A stretch of 11,814 nt of DNA, from NCBI GenBank assembly GCA_041584015.1, contig JBFHES010000148.1, positions 1 through 11,814 on the forward strand, given 5' to 3'. The position numbers were made by a program, and so were the translations under genes. Positions within the stretch are counted from its first letter, which is position 1. Each line of letters begins with the position of its first letter. Positions 1 through 7,561 of the stretch are shown here, one piece after another. Below the pieces are notes generated by a model. It ran no database searches. It was not told the origin of the DNA and was given only the letters and a program-made list of their open reading frames with translations. This DNA is from JBFHES01 sp041584015 (lineage in GTDB: Bacteria > Bacteroidota > Bacteroidia > Bacteroidales > M50B96).

Positions 1-1154
1 ATTATGGGATCAGTATGTTGTTCTTGTTTTTATTTTCTTATGAATATTCGCGTAAGTCCCCAAGGGCTTTTATCTATTTATTGTGGCTGGCGCTATTAGC
101 AAATTCTAAAACGCATTCGCTCGTTCTTGCCGGCTTACTTTATGCATACTGTCTGAGTAAGGCTGTGATTCCGAAGGCAAAATTGCACTTTCAATTTCCA
201 TCTAAACAGTTTGTTATAGGCTCAATAGTATTGTTTGCAACCATGCTGTTTTCGGTAATTACGGTTACACCGGATGAAACTTCAACGGTTGCCGGAATTT
301 CAAATATTCAGTTGGGTGATGTCTTTCATATGATTCTGCAAATGATGATTCATCCCGGAACTTATTTCGATATTGTCTTTCATGTTGAGTCTGTTTTTGT
401 GCGTGATCTGGTTATCTGGATCCTATTTTTTGGCTTGCTGATAAAGCCCCGAATTGCTGTAGTATTTATTTTGTCGGTTATCCTGCTCGGTAGTTTTTTT
501 GGTTTGGTTTATCAAGGCTATTACCGACATCAAGGGTTGATTTTTATTTTTGTAATTGCATTGTACTGGATTGCAAGTGCAGAAGTTAAGCGAGATGATA
601 AGCGCAAGTTTAGGCTGCCTCTGATTGTTATGAACAGGGTATCACTCTCTGTGCTTATTCCATTGGTGTTCTTGTTTCATCTTCGATCGACCCAAGTGCT
701 GGTGGCAAACGACATAATGAAAGATTATAGCTCTTCTAAAGCAATGGCCCAATTTCTTGCTACCCATGACGTATATAATGATGCGATTCTAATGTCGGAA
801 CCTGACTACTATCTGGAGAGCTTACCCTACTATGCTGATAATGATATTTATTTCCCGCGTGAGGAGCGCTATGGCAAAGTGACAAGTTTTACAAAAGAGA
901 ATAGGACTGAGTTCAGTTTGTCAGAATTTCTAAAAGCGGCACAACGAATTGAGAAACTTGAAAATCGTCCGGTATTGATGCTGTTTGGTTTACCCGAATT
1001 AGCTAACGAGGATTCAGTGGATTACCCAATACATTATAACAGGCATTTTACATGGGCACCCGACGAGTTTAAGGCTTTTCATGAAGCTTCTGAAATGCTT
1101 GTTGATTTTCAATCCGCGCTTACTGAAAACTATGCCGTGTATCGATTAAAGTAA
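1..1154 (+). CDS. Polytopic membrane protein, 5'-partial (possibly GT-C glycosyltransferase-like)
   Basis: The reading frame is open to the window edge (Tyr-Gly-Ile-Ser before the first Met at 15), so the true start probably lies upstream and only the C-terminal part is seen. Counting from that Met, hydrophobic helices fall at about 17-48, 64-84, 131-164, 173-188 and 208-224. They are followed by a soluble C-terminal domain of about 150 residues rich in aromatic and acidic residues. The alternation of helices, an RHQG motif at 171-174 between two helices and a hydrophilic C-terminal domain recall GT-C-type membrane glycosyltransferases and related Bacteroidota membrane proteins. The acidic catalytic loop of those enzymes would lie in the missing N-terminus, so the assignment cannot be tested here. 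The gene ends 18 nt from the convergent gene at 1173. I see no hairpin between them. Membrane localisation is secure; function is not. Confidence 0.6.
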   Translation, partial: YGISMLFLFLFSYEYSRKSPRAFIYLLWLALLANSKTHSLVLAGLLYAYCLSKAVIPKAKLHFQFPSKQFVIGSIVLFATMLFSVITVTPDETSTVAGISNIQLGDVFHMILQMMIHPGTYFDIVFHVESVFVRDLVIWILFFGLLIKPRIAVVFILSVILLGSFFGLVYQGYYRHQGLIFIFVIALYWIASAEVKRDDKRKFRLPLIVMNRVSLSVLIPLVFLFHLRSTQVLVANDIMKDYSSSKAMAQFLATHDVYNDAILMSEPDYYLESLPYYADNDIYFPREERYGKVTSFTKENRTEFSLSEFLKAAQRIEKLENRPVLMLFGLPELANEDSVDYPIHYNRHFTWAPDEFKAFHEASEMLVDFQSALTENYAVYRLK

Positions 1155-1172
1155 TTGTTTATTAAATTCAGA

Positions 1173-2462
1173 TTAGTAATCATCCTCTTGCCTCTGCTGT
1201 AAATAAAGGGCGTGATCGTGATAGTTAAATAAATTGCGGTTCATCTTTTCAACCGTTTTATTGTAATTTGTTTTCAGACCTAAAAGGAAAAGAGGTGCAA
1301 TAATCAGTAGCTCTTCAGGGTGTTCGTCTACTGAAATAAATGCTGCTCTAACCTGAAATCTAAATGGGCGGTTGAGCTGAATGAAATTCTCGTCCTTAAT
1401 GATCAGTGCCATAAAATCATCATCGCTTGAACTTGTATAATAATTTGCATCTATCTTCTTGGTGTTGCGGTTCCAACTATAATGCGATAAATGTGCGGTA
1501 GTGTCTTGTGTTATCATATCAAACTCAGCAGTGAAAATGGCTTGTTCTTTATTGATATGAATACTTGTGTCGATTTCCAGATTATCATTCAGGAAAATAT
1601 TGCTGTAGTCTTTTGCCAGAACACGTCGAGATGAGGTGTCGTTAAAGAAAACAACCGGACAAAAAGTGAAATAGTTATTAAAAGCCTGCACTATTTTTTT
1701 GTTGATGATAACTTGCTTGTTTGCTACTTCCGAGGCGCGCTCTAAAAGACCAACTTGTTTTAGTGCTTTTATTTTATTATTCGATGTTTTTAGCCTTACC
1801 AGCAAAATGCCTGCATGAAGTTGTTTAATTTCTGCCTCTGCTTTTTTCCTACGCTCAACCTTTTTACTCTTACGTGGGATCCTGTTATTTAATAAAATTT
1901 TAAAGCCAATCTGAAAGTTGCGATGTTTTGCCTTTGTGATTGGGATGTTATAGTTGAATAAGATTCGTGAATTTGGCGTGAAACACATCTCAAGCCCTGT
2001 GATTATGTTTAACTCTGATTGGTATCCTGAGTTTCCGTCGTACTCATAGCCAAACCATTTTAATTGACTATTAGTAACTCTCATCTGATTTGTAAGGGCG
2101 CCGAAAGATAATCCTGCGTTAATATAAATAGGGTCGATAATCCTGACTTGCGCGCAGCCATTTAGCTCCAGATAAAGGTTTAACGGTTTGTAGAAGTTGG
2201 GTGTCGTTTGTATCGAAGATTTTGCTGAAACCAGAACCGAGCCAGTAAAATTGAGTTTGCGCTTTTTATGGTTTGTTAAGTTTAGTCCAACGAAAGGACG
2301 AGAACCCATTTCAAAGTCAATACCTGCTTCTTCAAAAGTTGTGAAATTATAGCCGGTAACAATGCCAAGTGTAATATGCCGGGGTGGTGTTGTTTTACCG
2401 TCCTGAGCAAATGCCTTTAAATTTATTACAAACAAAAGAAGGAGAATAGCAGTTAATTTCAT
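1173..2462 (-). CDS. Exported protein: predicted beta-barrel fused to an unknown C-terminal domain
   Basis: This 429-residue protein begins with a clear signal peptide (Lys2, hydrophobic 4-16, likely cleavage around AFA-Q at 19-20). Residues 28-192 alternate hydrophobic and polar residues in short strands ending in aromatic or hydrophobic residues (LGIVTGYNFTTF, INAGLSFGALTN, NFQIGFKILL), as in small eight-strand outer-membrane barrels (PorT/OmpA-like fold). A basic linker at 195-208 and a helical stretch to about 262 lead to a C-terminal domain (about 216-429) containing the strings FCPVVFF and FLNDNLEID. This second half resembles a conserved hypothetical domain I recall from other Bacteroidota proteins; that is memory, not a search. 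The gene is convergent with the membrane protein ending at 1154 and separated by 159 nt from the operon upstream, so it probably has its own promoter. An 18-bp tandem duplication sits 10 nt before the start. No enzymatic motif is visible. Confidence 0.75.
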   Translation of the reverse strand: MKLTAILLLLFVINLKAFAQDGKTTPPRHITLGIVTGYNFTTFEEAGIDFEMGSRPFVGLNLTNHKKRKLNFTGSVLVSAKSSIQTTPNFYKPLNLYLELNGCAQVRIIDPIYINAGLSFGALTNQMRVTNSQLKWFGYEYDGNSGYQSELNIITGLEMCFTPNSRILFNYNIPITKAKHRNFQIGFKILLNNRIPRKSKKVERRKKAEAEIKQLHAGILLVRLKTSNNKIKALKQVGLLERASEVANKQVIINKKIVQAFNNYFTFCPVVFFNDTSSRRVLAKDYSNIFLNDNLEIDTSIHINKEQAIFTAEFDMITQDTTAHLSHYSWNRNTKKIDANYYTSSSDDDFMALIIKDENFIQLNRPFRFQVRAAFISVDEHPEELLIIAPLFLLGLKTNYNKTVEKMNRNLFNYHDHALYLQQRQEDDY

Positions 2463-2472
2463 GAATACAATT

Positions 2473-2508
2473 ATACCGAAATAATTTTTTATACCGAAAT
2501 AATTTTTG
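2473..2508. repeat. 18-bp tandem duplication in the leader of the exported barrel protein
   Basis: Two adjacent copies of ATACCGAAATAATTTTTT (2473-2490 and 2491-2508) differ only in the last base. They end 10 nt upstream of the ATG at 2462 (minus strand). Read on the gene's strand each unit contains TTATTTCGGTAT, a weak match to the -7 element. The duplication may therefore double a promoter or leader element, or be a simple slippage event. Functional meaning is unknown. Confidence 0.85.
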
Positions 2509-2621
2509 CAATTCTAGTTAGATGATGTTTTTTAGGACAGGTTTTCAGTGACTTAAAGAAAAGCCGTTCATGTGAATGTCTGCAGTTTTGGTAATCCTAT
2601 GCTAACGACACTTCATTTATT

Positions 2622-2897
2622 CTATAATTTGTCAGTTGCGTCTGTTTCTTCATCTTTCTTCTTAAACCAGTTTTTAGGATTCAGATAGGACTTATATTTC
2701 GTGAATAGCTCCTTGCCAAGAAGTAATCCGCCTGCCCAAAACAATACCTCTGCGGCTACAAAAGTAACTGTTGTAATGGTAACTGTTGTTGCCGCTTCGT
2801 AGCCCAATAAGTAAATAAATGGAAGTACCAGAAATAGAGGGATGGAAACAATAACTAATATGAGACCTAATTTAAATTTCCAGTTTTTCTTTTCCAT
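2622..2897 (-). CDS. Small two-helix inner-membrane protein (transporter suffix domain-like)
   Basis: The 91-residue protein has a basic N-terminus (EKKNWKFKLG), two membrane helices at about 9-31 and 39-61 separated by a short GYEAA turn, and a charged, lysine- and acid-rich cytoplasmic tail (66-91). The WKFKLG start, a Pro between the helix-one leucines and the GKE motif after helix two match my memory of the small proteins annotated as transporter suffix domain-containing; their role is unknown. Lys/Arg on both flanks suggests both termini are cytoplasmic. It starts 15 nt after the stop of the FAH-family gene, so it is probably co-transcribed with trpS and that hydrolase. An 11-bp direct repeat (2764-2774 and 2779-2789) encodes the TTVTITTVT stretch of helix two. 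No upstream -7 element is apparent in the short gap. Confidence 0.7.
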   Translation of the reverse strand: MEKKNWKFKLGLILVIVSIPLFLVLPFIYLLGYEAATTVTITTVTFVAAEVLFWAGGLLLGKELFTKYKSYLNPKNWFKKKDEETDATDKL

Positions 2898-2912
2898 GAA
2901 TAGTTGTGCTTT

Positions 2913-3524
2913 CTACTTGATCTTGAAATTGAGCAGTTCTTTATCCTGAATCGATCCTTGTAAGTGATCACCAATTGCCACGGGGCCAACTCCAGCTGGT
3001 GTTCCTGTGTAAATTAAGTCGCCCATTTTTAAGGTGTAGAACTGCGATAAATAGGAAATCAGAAAATCAACATTAAATAGCATGTCGCCAGAGTTACCCT
3101 GCTGTACCATCGTGCCGTTTTTCATTAAGCTGAAATCAATATTACTGATATTATCGTAATCGCTTAGGGGTACAAACTCACTTAAAACTGCTGAGTTATC
3201 AAAGGTTTTGGCAATTTCCCAGGGGAGCCCTTTTTGTTTGCATTCGTTCTGTAGGTCGCGTGCAGTAAAGTCAATACCCAGTCCAATCTCATTGTAATAA
3301 CGATGGGCAAACTTTTCTGCAATGTTTTTACCCACCTTACTTATTTTAATAACCAACTCCACCTCATAGTGTATTTCGTTGGAAAAGGCAGGAATGTAAA
3401 ACGGACGGTTTTTTAATAGTACCGATGAATCTGGCTTAAGAAAGAACACAGGTTTGGCCGGAACCGGGTTGTTTAGTTCTTTGGCATGGTTAACATAGTT
3501 TCGGCCAATACATATGATCTTCAT
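2913..3524 (-). CDS. Fumarylacetoacetate hydrolase family protein (FAHD1/acylpyruvase-like)
   Basis: This single-domain FAH-fold enzyme of 203 residues has the usual length of the short FAHD1/YcgM branch. Visible motifs in order are GRNYVNHAKEL (7-17), FFLKPDSS (27-34), IHYEVEL (51-57), GIDFTARDLQ (83-92), KGLPWEIAKTFD (98-109) and GDLIYTGTPAGVG (168-180). The predicted divalent-metal ligands are Glu54, Glu56 and Asp85. The His13-Glu16 pair and Lys106 match by spacing the catalytic residues known in human FAHD1 (His30, Glu33, Lys123; metal Glu71, Glu73, Asp102). Family members hydrolyse acylpyruvates, decarboxylate oxaloacetate or act on homoprotocatechuate-pathway intermediates. All active-site residues are present, so it should be active, but the substrate cannot be read from sequence. 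No aromatic-degradation genes lie nearby. It sits 9 nt after trpS, an arrangement that suggests co-expression rather than a shared pathway. Confidence 0.9.
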   Translation of the reverse strand: MKIICIGRNYVNHAKELNNPVPAKPVFFLKPDSSVLLKNRPFYIPAFSNEIHYEVELVIKISKVGKNIAEKFAHRYYNEIGLGIDFTARDLQNECKQKGLPWEIAKTFDNSAVLSEFVPLSDYDNISNIDFSLMKNGTMVQQGNSGDMLFNVDFLISYLSQFYTLKMGDLIYTGTPAGVGPVAIGDHLQGSIQDKELLNFKIK

Positions 3525-3533
3525 AGCTGTAGA

Positions 3534-4523
3534 TTAAAAATGTCTGAATCCAATAAGTTCTCTTACTTCTTTTACCGTACGTGCTGCGCTTTCGCGAGCC
3601 TTGTCTGCACCGTTCTTCGCTACTTTACGTAAATATTCATCGTTGCTGTAAAGGTCTTCAATCCGTTCTCTAATAGGTGCTACAAAAATATTGATGTCTT
3701 CTGCCAGTTGCTTTTTCATATCGCCATAGCGAATGGAACAATCGGCGTAAGCATTTTTAAAATGGTCTAATGTATCAGGTGTAGAAACTACATTCATTAA
3801 GGTGAATAAGTTTGTAATGGCTTCTGGAGGAGTTGAGTTTGGAGCAGTTGGTCCTGCATCAGTAACAGCGCGCATCACCTTCTTTTTAATCTCTTTTTCG
3901 GTATCTGATAAATAAATACCATTCCCTTCTGATTTACCCATTTTACCGGAACCGTCCAGCCCTGGGATTTTTACCAAAGCTTCTCCAAAGTTGTATGGGT
4001 GAGGCTCTGTAAAGTATTCTGTTTGATACATGTGGTTGAAGCGCTTTGCAAACTTTCTTGCCATCTCGAGGTTTTGCTCCTGGTCTTTTCCTACAGGAAC
4101 TTTAGCTGCATGATGAATGATAATATCGGCTGCCATTAGCACCGGATAAGTAAGCAAACCTGCGTTCACATTCTCCGGGTGCTGACGAATTTTATCCTTA
4201 AAGGAAGTGGTACGCTCCAGTTCACCAACATAGGCATTCATGTTTAAAAGCAAGTATAATTCTGCAATTTCAGGTAAATCGCTCTGAACGTAAACGGTTG
4301 CTACATCCGGATCAATTCCCGTTGCCAAATATTCTGCAAGTACCCTTTTTACATTTCCGTGTAAATCTCCCGGCGTTGGATGCGTTGTAAGCGAGTGATA
4401 ATCTGCAATAAAAAAGTAGCAGTTATGCTCGTGCTGCATTTTAATAAAGTTCCGTATGGCACCAAAATAATTGCCTAAATGTAATTTTCCTGTCGATCTG
4501 ATTCCGCTAACAACTGTTTCCAT
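3534..4523 (-). CDS. trpS: Tryptophan--tRNA ligase
   Basis: This cytosolic class I aminoacyl-tRNA synthetase charges tRNA-Trp with tryptophan using ATP. Its 329 residues fit the bacterial family. The HIGH-type ATP motif appears as GKLHLGNYFG (12-21) and the KMSKS-type motif as GKMGKS (193-198). The conserved YPVLMAAD segment (126-133) ends in Asp133, equivalent to the Asp132 that contacts the indole nitrogen in Bacillus stearothermophilus TrpRS. VGKDQEQNLEMARKFAKRFN (144-163) is the classical signature following it. The start at 4523 is the first Met before the conserved VSGIRSTGKLHLG and leaves a leader of about 70 nt from the predicted -7 element at 4607-4600. It heads an operon with the FAH-family hydrolase and a small membrane protein, and is divergent from the rhomboid gene. 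I see no tryptophan leader peptide or T-box in the short leader. Confidence 0.97.
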   Translation of the reverse strand: METVVSGIRSTGKLHLGNYFGAIRNFIKMQHEHNCYFFIADYHSLTTHPTPGDLHGNVKRVLAEYLATGIDPDVATVYVQSDLPEIAELYLLLNMNAYVGELERTTSFKDKIRQHPENVNAGLLTYPVLMAADIIIHHAAKVPVGKDQEQNLEMARKFAKRFNHMYQTEYFTEPHPYNFGEALVKIPGLDGSGKMGKSEGNGIYLSDTEKEIKKKVMRAVTDAGPTAPNSTPPEAITNLFTLMNVVSTPDTLDHFKNAYADCSIRYGDMKKQLAEDINIFVAPIRERIEDLYSNDEYLRKVAKNGADKARESAARTVKEVRELIGFRHF

Positions 4524-4578
4524 GTATGTAATAATTTCTTAAAATTCTAGTTCTGCAAAAGTAGAAAAAATCATTTCC

Positions 4579-4586
4579 TATCTTTG
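4579..4586 (+). promoter_or_regulatory. -7 promoter element (TATCTTTG) for the rhomboid operon
   Basis: TATCTTTG matches the Bacteroidota -7 consensus TAnnTTTG exactly and lies 48 nt before the rhomboid ATG. It implies a start of transcription near 4591 and a leader of about 43 nt that carries AAAGG (4620-4624) 10 nt before the ATG. No clear -33 TTG is visible at the expected distance. Confidence 0.65.
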
Positions 4587-4599
4587 TATTCATAAGTAG

Positions 4600-4607
4600 C
4601 AAAGATA
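4600..4607 (-). promoter_or_regulatory. -7 promoter element (TATCTTTG) for the trpS operon
   Basis: The plus-strand bases CAAAGATA read TATCTTTG on the minus strand, again an exact TAnnTTTG match. The implied transcription start is near 4594, about 70 nt before the trpS ATG. It is an exact inverted copy of the element at 4579-4586, with 13 bp between them, so the two promoters overlap. No convincing -33 element is seen. Confidence 0.65.
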
Positions 4608-4634
4608 CCTCAAAAGTTTAAAGGTTGAAATCAG

Positions 4635-5519
4635 ATGGACATAGTTGAAGAAATAAAAGCAACATTTAAGGAGGGTTCCAACCTCACTAAACTCATCTAT
4701 ATTAATTTAGGTGTATTCGTGCTGGTGATACTTGCTAATATTATTTCGTTTTTATTCCAAGTAGAATCGCCTTATTTTTCTGTCGTAAACCTTCTGTCCA
4801 TCCCAGCTGATCTGTCGTTACTGATAAAAAAACCATGGACTATCTTCTCATATATGTTTTTACATGAGAGTTTCTGGCACATATTTTTTAACCTGTTATG
4901 GCTGTTCTGGTTTGGGAAAATATTTTTAAGATTCCTGCATGAGAAAAAACTGCTAAGTGTATATTTAGTTGGAGGCCTTGTTGGTGCCGCGTTTTATGTC
5001 GTAGCTTTTAACATCTTCCCGGCCTTTAAAGCAAGTGTCGAAATTTCAATTGCACTAGGTGCTTCGGCATCCGTAATGGCGGTAGTGGTGGCAACTGCTG
5101 TTTACGCTCCAGATTACGAAGTGTATTTGCCGTTTTTAGGACCGGTTAAAATAAAATACATTGCCATCATATTTGTGGTGCTCGATTTATTTCAACTTCC
5201 TTTAGGTAATGCAGGTGGGCATTTAGCTCATATTGGTGGAGCTGTTTGGGGATATTGGTATATCCGGAGTCTTAGAAATGGGAAGGACATTGCGCGAAGA
5301 TTTGATCGTTTTATGAACATGGTTTTTGCCTGGTTCAAACCACGCAGCAATATGAAGGTAACGCATAAAAAGCCTATGACGGATATGCAATACAACGAGA
5401 AGCGAAACATCGACCAGGCAAAGATTGATGCTATTCTTGAGAAAATATCCAAATCGGGCTACGATAGTTTATCAAAAACCGAAAAAGAAATACTATTCAA
5501 CTACAGCAATAAAAAGTAA
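4635..5519 (+). CDS. Rhomboid family intramembrane serine protease
   Basis: This inner-membrane protease cleaves substrate membrane segments within the bilayer. The 294 residues hold about six helices (roughly 20-41, 73-97, 104-127, 138-157, 172-188, 196-211). HESFWHIFFNLLW (77-89) carries His82 and Asn86, equivalent to GlpG His150 and Asn154 in the oxyanion hole. The catalytic Ser is Ser144 in GASAS (142-146) and the catalytic His is His199 in AHIGG. The usual GxSG reads GASA here, with Ala145 replacing Gly. A basic cytoplasmic tail ends in a conserved-looking motif around 263-288 (IDAILEKISKSGYDSLSKTEKE), a C-terminal extension I recall from Bacteroidota rhomboids (DUF6576-like). A -7 element and AAAGG precede the chosen ATG. 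The EEP gene follows after 5 nt, a pairing I recall as common in this phylum. Substrates are unknown. Confidence 0.93.
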   Translation: MDIVEEIKATFKEGSNLTKLIYINLGVFVLVILANIISFLFQVESPYFSVVNLLSIPADLSLLIKKPWTIFSYMFLHESFWHIFFNLLWLFWFGKIFLRFLHEKKLLSVYLVGGLVGAAFYVVAFNIFPAFKASVEISIALGASASVMAVVVATAVYAPDYEVYLPFLGPVKIKYIAIIFVVLDLFQLPLGNAGGHLAHIGGAVWGYWYIRSLRNGKDIARRFDRFMNMVFAWFKPRSNMKVTHKKPMTDMQYNEKRNIDQAKIDAILEKISKSGYDSLSKTEKEILFNYSNKK

Positions 5520-5524
5520 AAGGT

Positions 5525-6604
5525 GTGAAAAATTTCATCTACAAACTATTATTACTTTCCAATTACTTACTAGTCCTAAGTTTACTACTTTCATATTTGT
5601 CAGTAAATGTTAGTCCTGAGTCGTTTTGGCCATTGGCATTTTTTGGCTTAATGTACCCGTACATACTGCTTGTTAATATATTCTTTCTGGTTTTTTGGAT
5701 GTATAAGGGGCGTTGGTATTTCTTGTATTCGTTGGTAGCTATAGCGGTTGGCTGGACTTTTCTAGGCAATACCTTTCAAATAAATATGAAAAACGATGAG
5801 TTTGCCGGAAGTGAGAAATCGAAACTACTAAGCTATAATGTGCGTTATTTCGATAAGTTTAATTGGACCAACGACGATGATGCATCAGCTAAAATGATTG
5901 AATACATTAGCAATCTTGATGCGGATATTATTTGTTTTCAGGAATTCTCCAATGGTAAATACAAGAACGTAAATTCGAACAAACGGCTTGCCTCAATTAC
6001 AAAAGGGCGTAAGGTGCATTCAGAGTGGGTTCATAAAAAATCTAATTCAGGATTAGTTACCTTAAGTAAGTTTCCTATCAAAGACAAAGGAGTTATTCGT
6101 TTCGAAAATTCTTCCAACTTTGCCATATATACTGATGTGAAGGTGAATTCAGGTATTACAAGAATTTATAACATTCATCTTCAATCTACTTCGCTCAACC
6201 CAAGTACATACACCCTTTTCGATTCAATTACTCTTGATACCAAGGATAAAAATATAAAGGAGGCGCAAGATATAGTGGAACGATTGAAAAATGCCTATAA
6301 GCAAAGGGCTAGTCAGGCAGAGAAAGTTGCCACACATATTCAATCTTCTCCATACCCTGTGGTTGTTTGTGGCGATTTTAACGATACTCCCATTTCCTAT
6401 GCCTACCAAACAATTAGAGGCGACATGGTTGATGCCTTTGTAGAGTCTGGCTCTGGAATTTCGAAAACCTACAATGGTAAAGTTCCTTCCTATAGAATTG
6501 ACTATATTTTGCATAGCCCGTCCATTAGATCGCTGGAATATGAGTTGGACAAAATTGAGTATTCCGATCATTTCCCAATTTATTGTTCGTTATATTTGAA
6601 CTAA
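5525..6604 (+). CDS. Membrane-anchored endonuclease/exonuclease/phosphatase (EEP) family protein
   Basis: Three N-terminal membrane helices (about 5-26, 34-58, 64-82) are followed by an EEP (DNase I-like) phosphodiesterase domain from about residue 99. Its motifs are complete: SYNVR with Asn105, CFQEF with Glu140, YNIHLQ with His218, GDFND with Asp284 and Asn286, RIDYIL with Asp326, and the terminal SDHFP with Asp348-His349. These residues bind Mg2+ and hydrolyse a phosphodiester or phosphomonoester; the substrate (nucleic acid, lipid or inositol phosphate) is not readable. The domain probably faces the periplasm if the N-terminus is cytoplasmic. The start is GTG at 5525, directly after AAAAGG, which leaves almost no spacer. 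I accept it because the first helix begins at once and the upstream gene stops at 5519. The 5-nt gap makes it translationally coupled to the rhomboid gene. Confidence 0.9.
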   Translation: MKNFIYKLLLLSNYLLVLSLLLSYLSVNVSPESFWPLAFFGLMYPYILLVNIFFLVFWMYKGRWYFLYSLVAIAVGWTFLGNTFQINMKNDEFAGSEKSKLLSYNVRYFDKFNWTNDDDASAKMIEYISNLDADIICFQEFSNGKYKNVNSNKRLASITKGRKVHSEWVHKKSNSGLVTLSKFPIKDKGVIRFENSSNFAIYTDVKVNSGITRIYNIHLQSTSLNPSTYTLFDSITLDTKDKNIKEAQDIVERLKNAYKQRASQAEKVATHIQSSPYPVVVCGDFNDTPISYAYQTIRGDMVDAFVESGSGISKTYNGKVPSYRIDYILHSPSIRSLEYELDKIEYSDHFPIYCSLYLN

Positions 6605-6697
6605 CTTAGCAGTATTGAATTTATAAGTTGTTAAATTTAGGCTTGCTGCACAAGCTGTGGTTAAGTTATAATTGTGTTAACGCTAATCTTTTAAACT

Positions 6698-7492
6698 ATG
6701 AAAAAATACATCGTCATTTTGTTGCTATTACCCTTACTTTTCGATTCATGTTCTAAGGTACCTATAACAGGTCGTCGTCAGGTTAACTTGCTTCCAGAAT
6801 CCATTATGACTGAAATGAGTTTGGCTAGTTATAATGATTTTTTAAAAACCAATACGCCCGTTCCAAGTAGTGACCCGAAGGCAAGGCAGGTGGAAATTAT
6901 CGGTCGCAAAATCTCACATGCCGTTGGAAAGTACATGCGTAAAAATGATATGGCAAAGCGATTAAAGAATTTTAGTTGGGAGTTTAATCTGGTAGATGAT
7001 AATACACCAAATGCCTGGTGTATGCCAGGTGGAAAGGTTGTGGTTTATACAGGAATTCTTCCATTTACAAAAGATGATGAAGGTCTTGCTTGTGTAATGG
7101 GGCACGAGATTGCACATGCTGTAGCTCGTCACGGCAATGAGCGAATGAGCCAACAATTAATGGTGACGTTTGGAGCTATTGGCTTAGATGTAGCCTTGCG
7201 CGAGAAGCCAGAGCAGACCAAGGAGATATTTAATATGGCTTATGGGTTAGGCTCAACATTGGGCACTTTGGCATATTCAAGAAGTCACGAAAGTGAGGCC
7301 GACAAAATGGGAATGATCTTTATGGCCATGGCAGGGTACGATCCGTCAAAATCAATTGGTTTTTGGGAACGAATGGCAACAGGAGGAGGAACTAGTACTC
7401 CGGAGTTTTTAAGTACACACCCGAGTCATAAAACCAGAATTGCTGACTTAAAGGCTTTCTTGCCTGAAGCGATGAAATACTATAAAAAATAG
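6698..7492 (+). CDS. M48 family metallopeptidase, predicted lipoprotein
   Basis: This 264-residue zinc peptidase carries a lipoprotein signal (KKY, hydrophobic 5-15, lipobox ending FDSC with Cys18), so it is probably anchored in the periplasm or outer membrane. The VPITGRRQVNLL segment after the lipid site and the late STHPSHKTRI (239-248) are typical of the periplasmic YcaL/LoiP-like M48 group. The active site is HEIAH (136-140) in GHEIAHAVARHG. The third zinc ligand comes from the SHESEAD segment (Glu198 or Glu200). AWCMPGGKVVVYTG (106-119) is the conserved edge strand before the active site. The family degrades misfolded or mis-assembled envelope proteins. A 93-nt gap separates it from the EEP gene; a weak TAAATTTA at 6632-6639 might be its own -7 element. 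It is followed by a strong terminator at 7500-7536. Confidence 0.93.
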   Translation: MKKYIVILLLLPLLFDSCSKVPITGRRQVNLLPESIMTEMSLASYNDFLKTNTPVPSSDPKARQVEIIGRKISHAVGKYMRKNDMAKRLKNFSWEFNLVDDNTPNAWCMPGGKVVVYTGILPFTKDDEGLACVMGHEIAHAVARHGNERMSQQLMVTFGAIGLDVALREKPEQTKEIFNMAYGLGSTLGTLAYSRSHESEADKMGMIFMAMAGYDPSKSIGFWERMATGGGTSTPEFLSTHPSHKTRIADLKAFLPEAMKYYKK

Positions 7493-7499
7493 CAAGCAC

Positions 7500-7536
7500 A
7501 AAAATGGCGCATTTGATTTTCAAATGCGCCATTTTT
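7500..7536. terminator. Strong intrinsic terminator, bidirectional
   Basis: A perfect 16-bp stem (7500-7515 with 7521-7536, core ATGGCGCATTTG) surrounds a 5-nt ATTTT loop. It is followed by six T on the plus strand and by a T-run on the minus strand. It starts 8 nt after the M48 stop and lies before the stop of the convergent radical SAM gene at 7562, so it can terminate both genes. Confidence 0.93.
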
Positions 7537-7561
7537 TATTTCTTCTATTCTTATATCTTCT

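Noticed and set aside
2764..2789. 11-bp direct repeat GTAACTGTTGT inside the small membrane protein gene
   Set aside because: It is in frame and encodes a Thr/Val-rich part of a membrane helix; simple codon repetition explains it.
2913..4523. trpS and the FAH-family gene as an aromatic (tryptophan) degradation cluster
   Set aside because: No other catabolic gene is present; the synthetase is housekeeping and short gaps between unrelated genes are common in this phylum.
6224..6571. Minus-strand ORF of 115 codons opposite the EEP domain
   Set aside because: The plus-strand frame carries all catalytic EEP motifs there; the antisense frame has no recognisable feature.
6641..6655. Hairpin GCTTG-CTGCA-CAAGC between the EEP and M48 genes as a terminator
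   Set aside because: The stem has only five base pairs and no T-run follows, so it is too weak to call a terminator.
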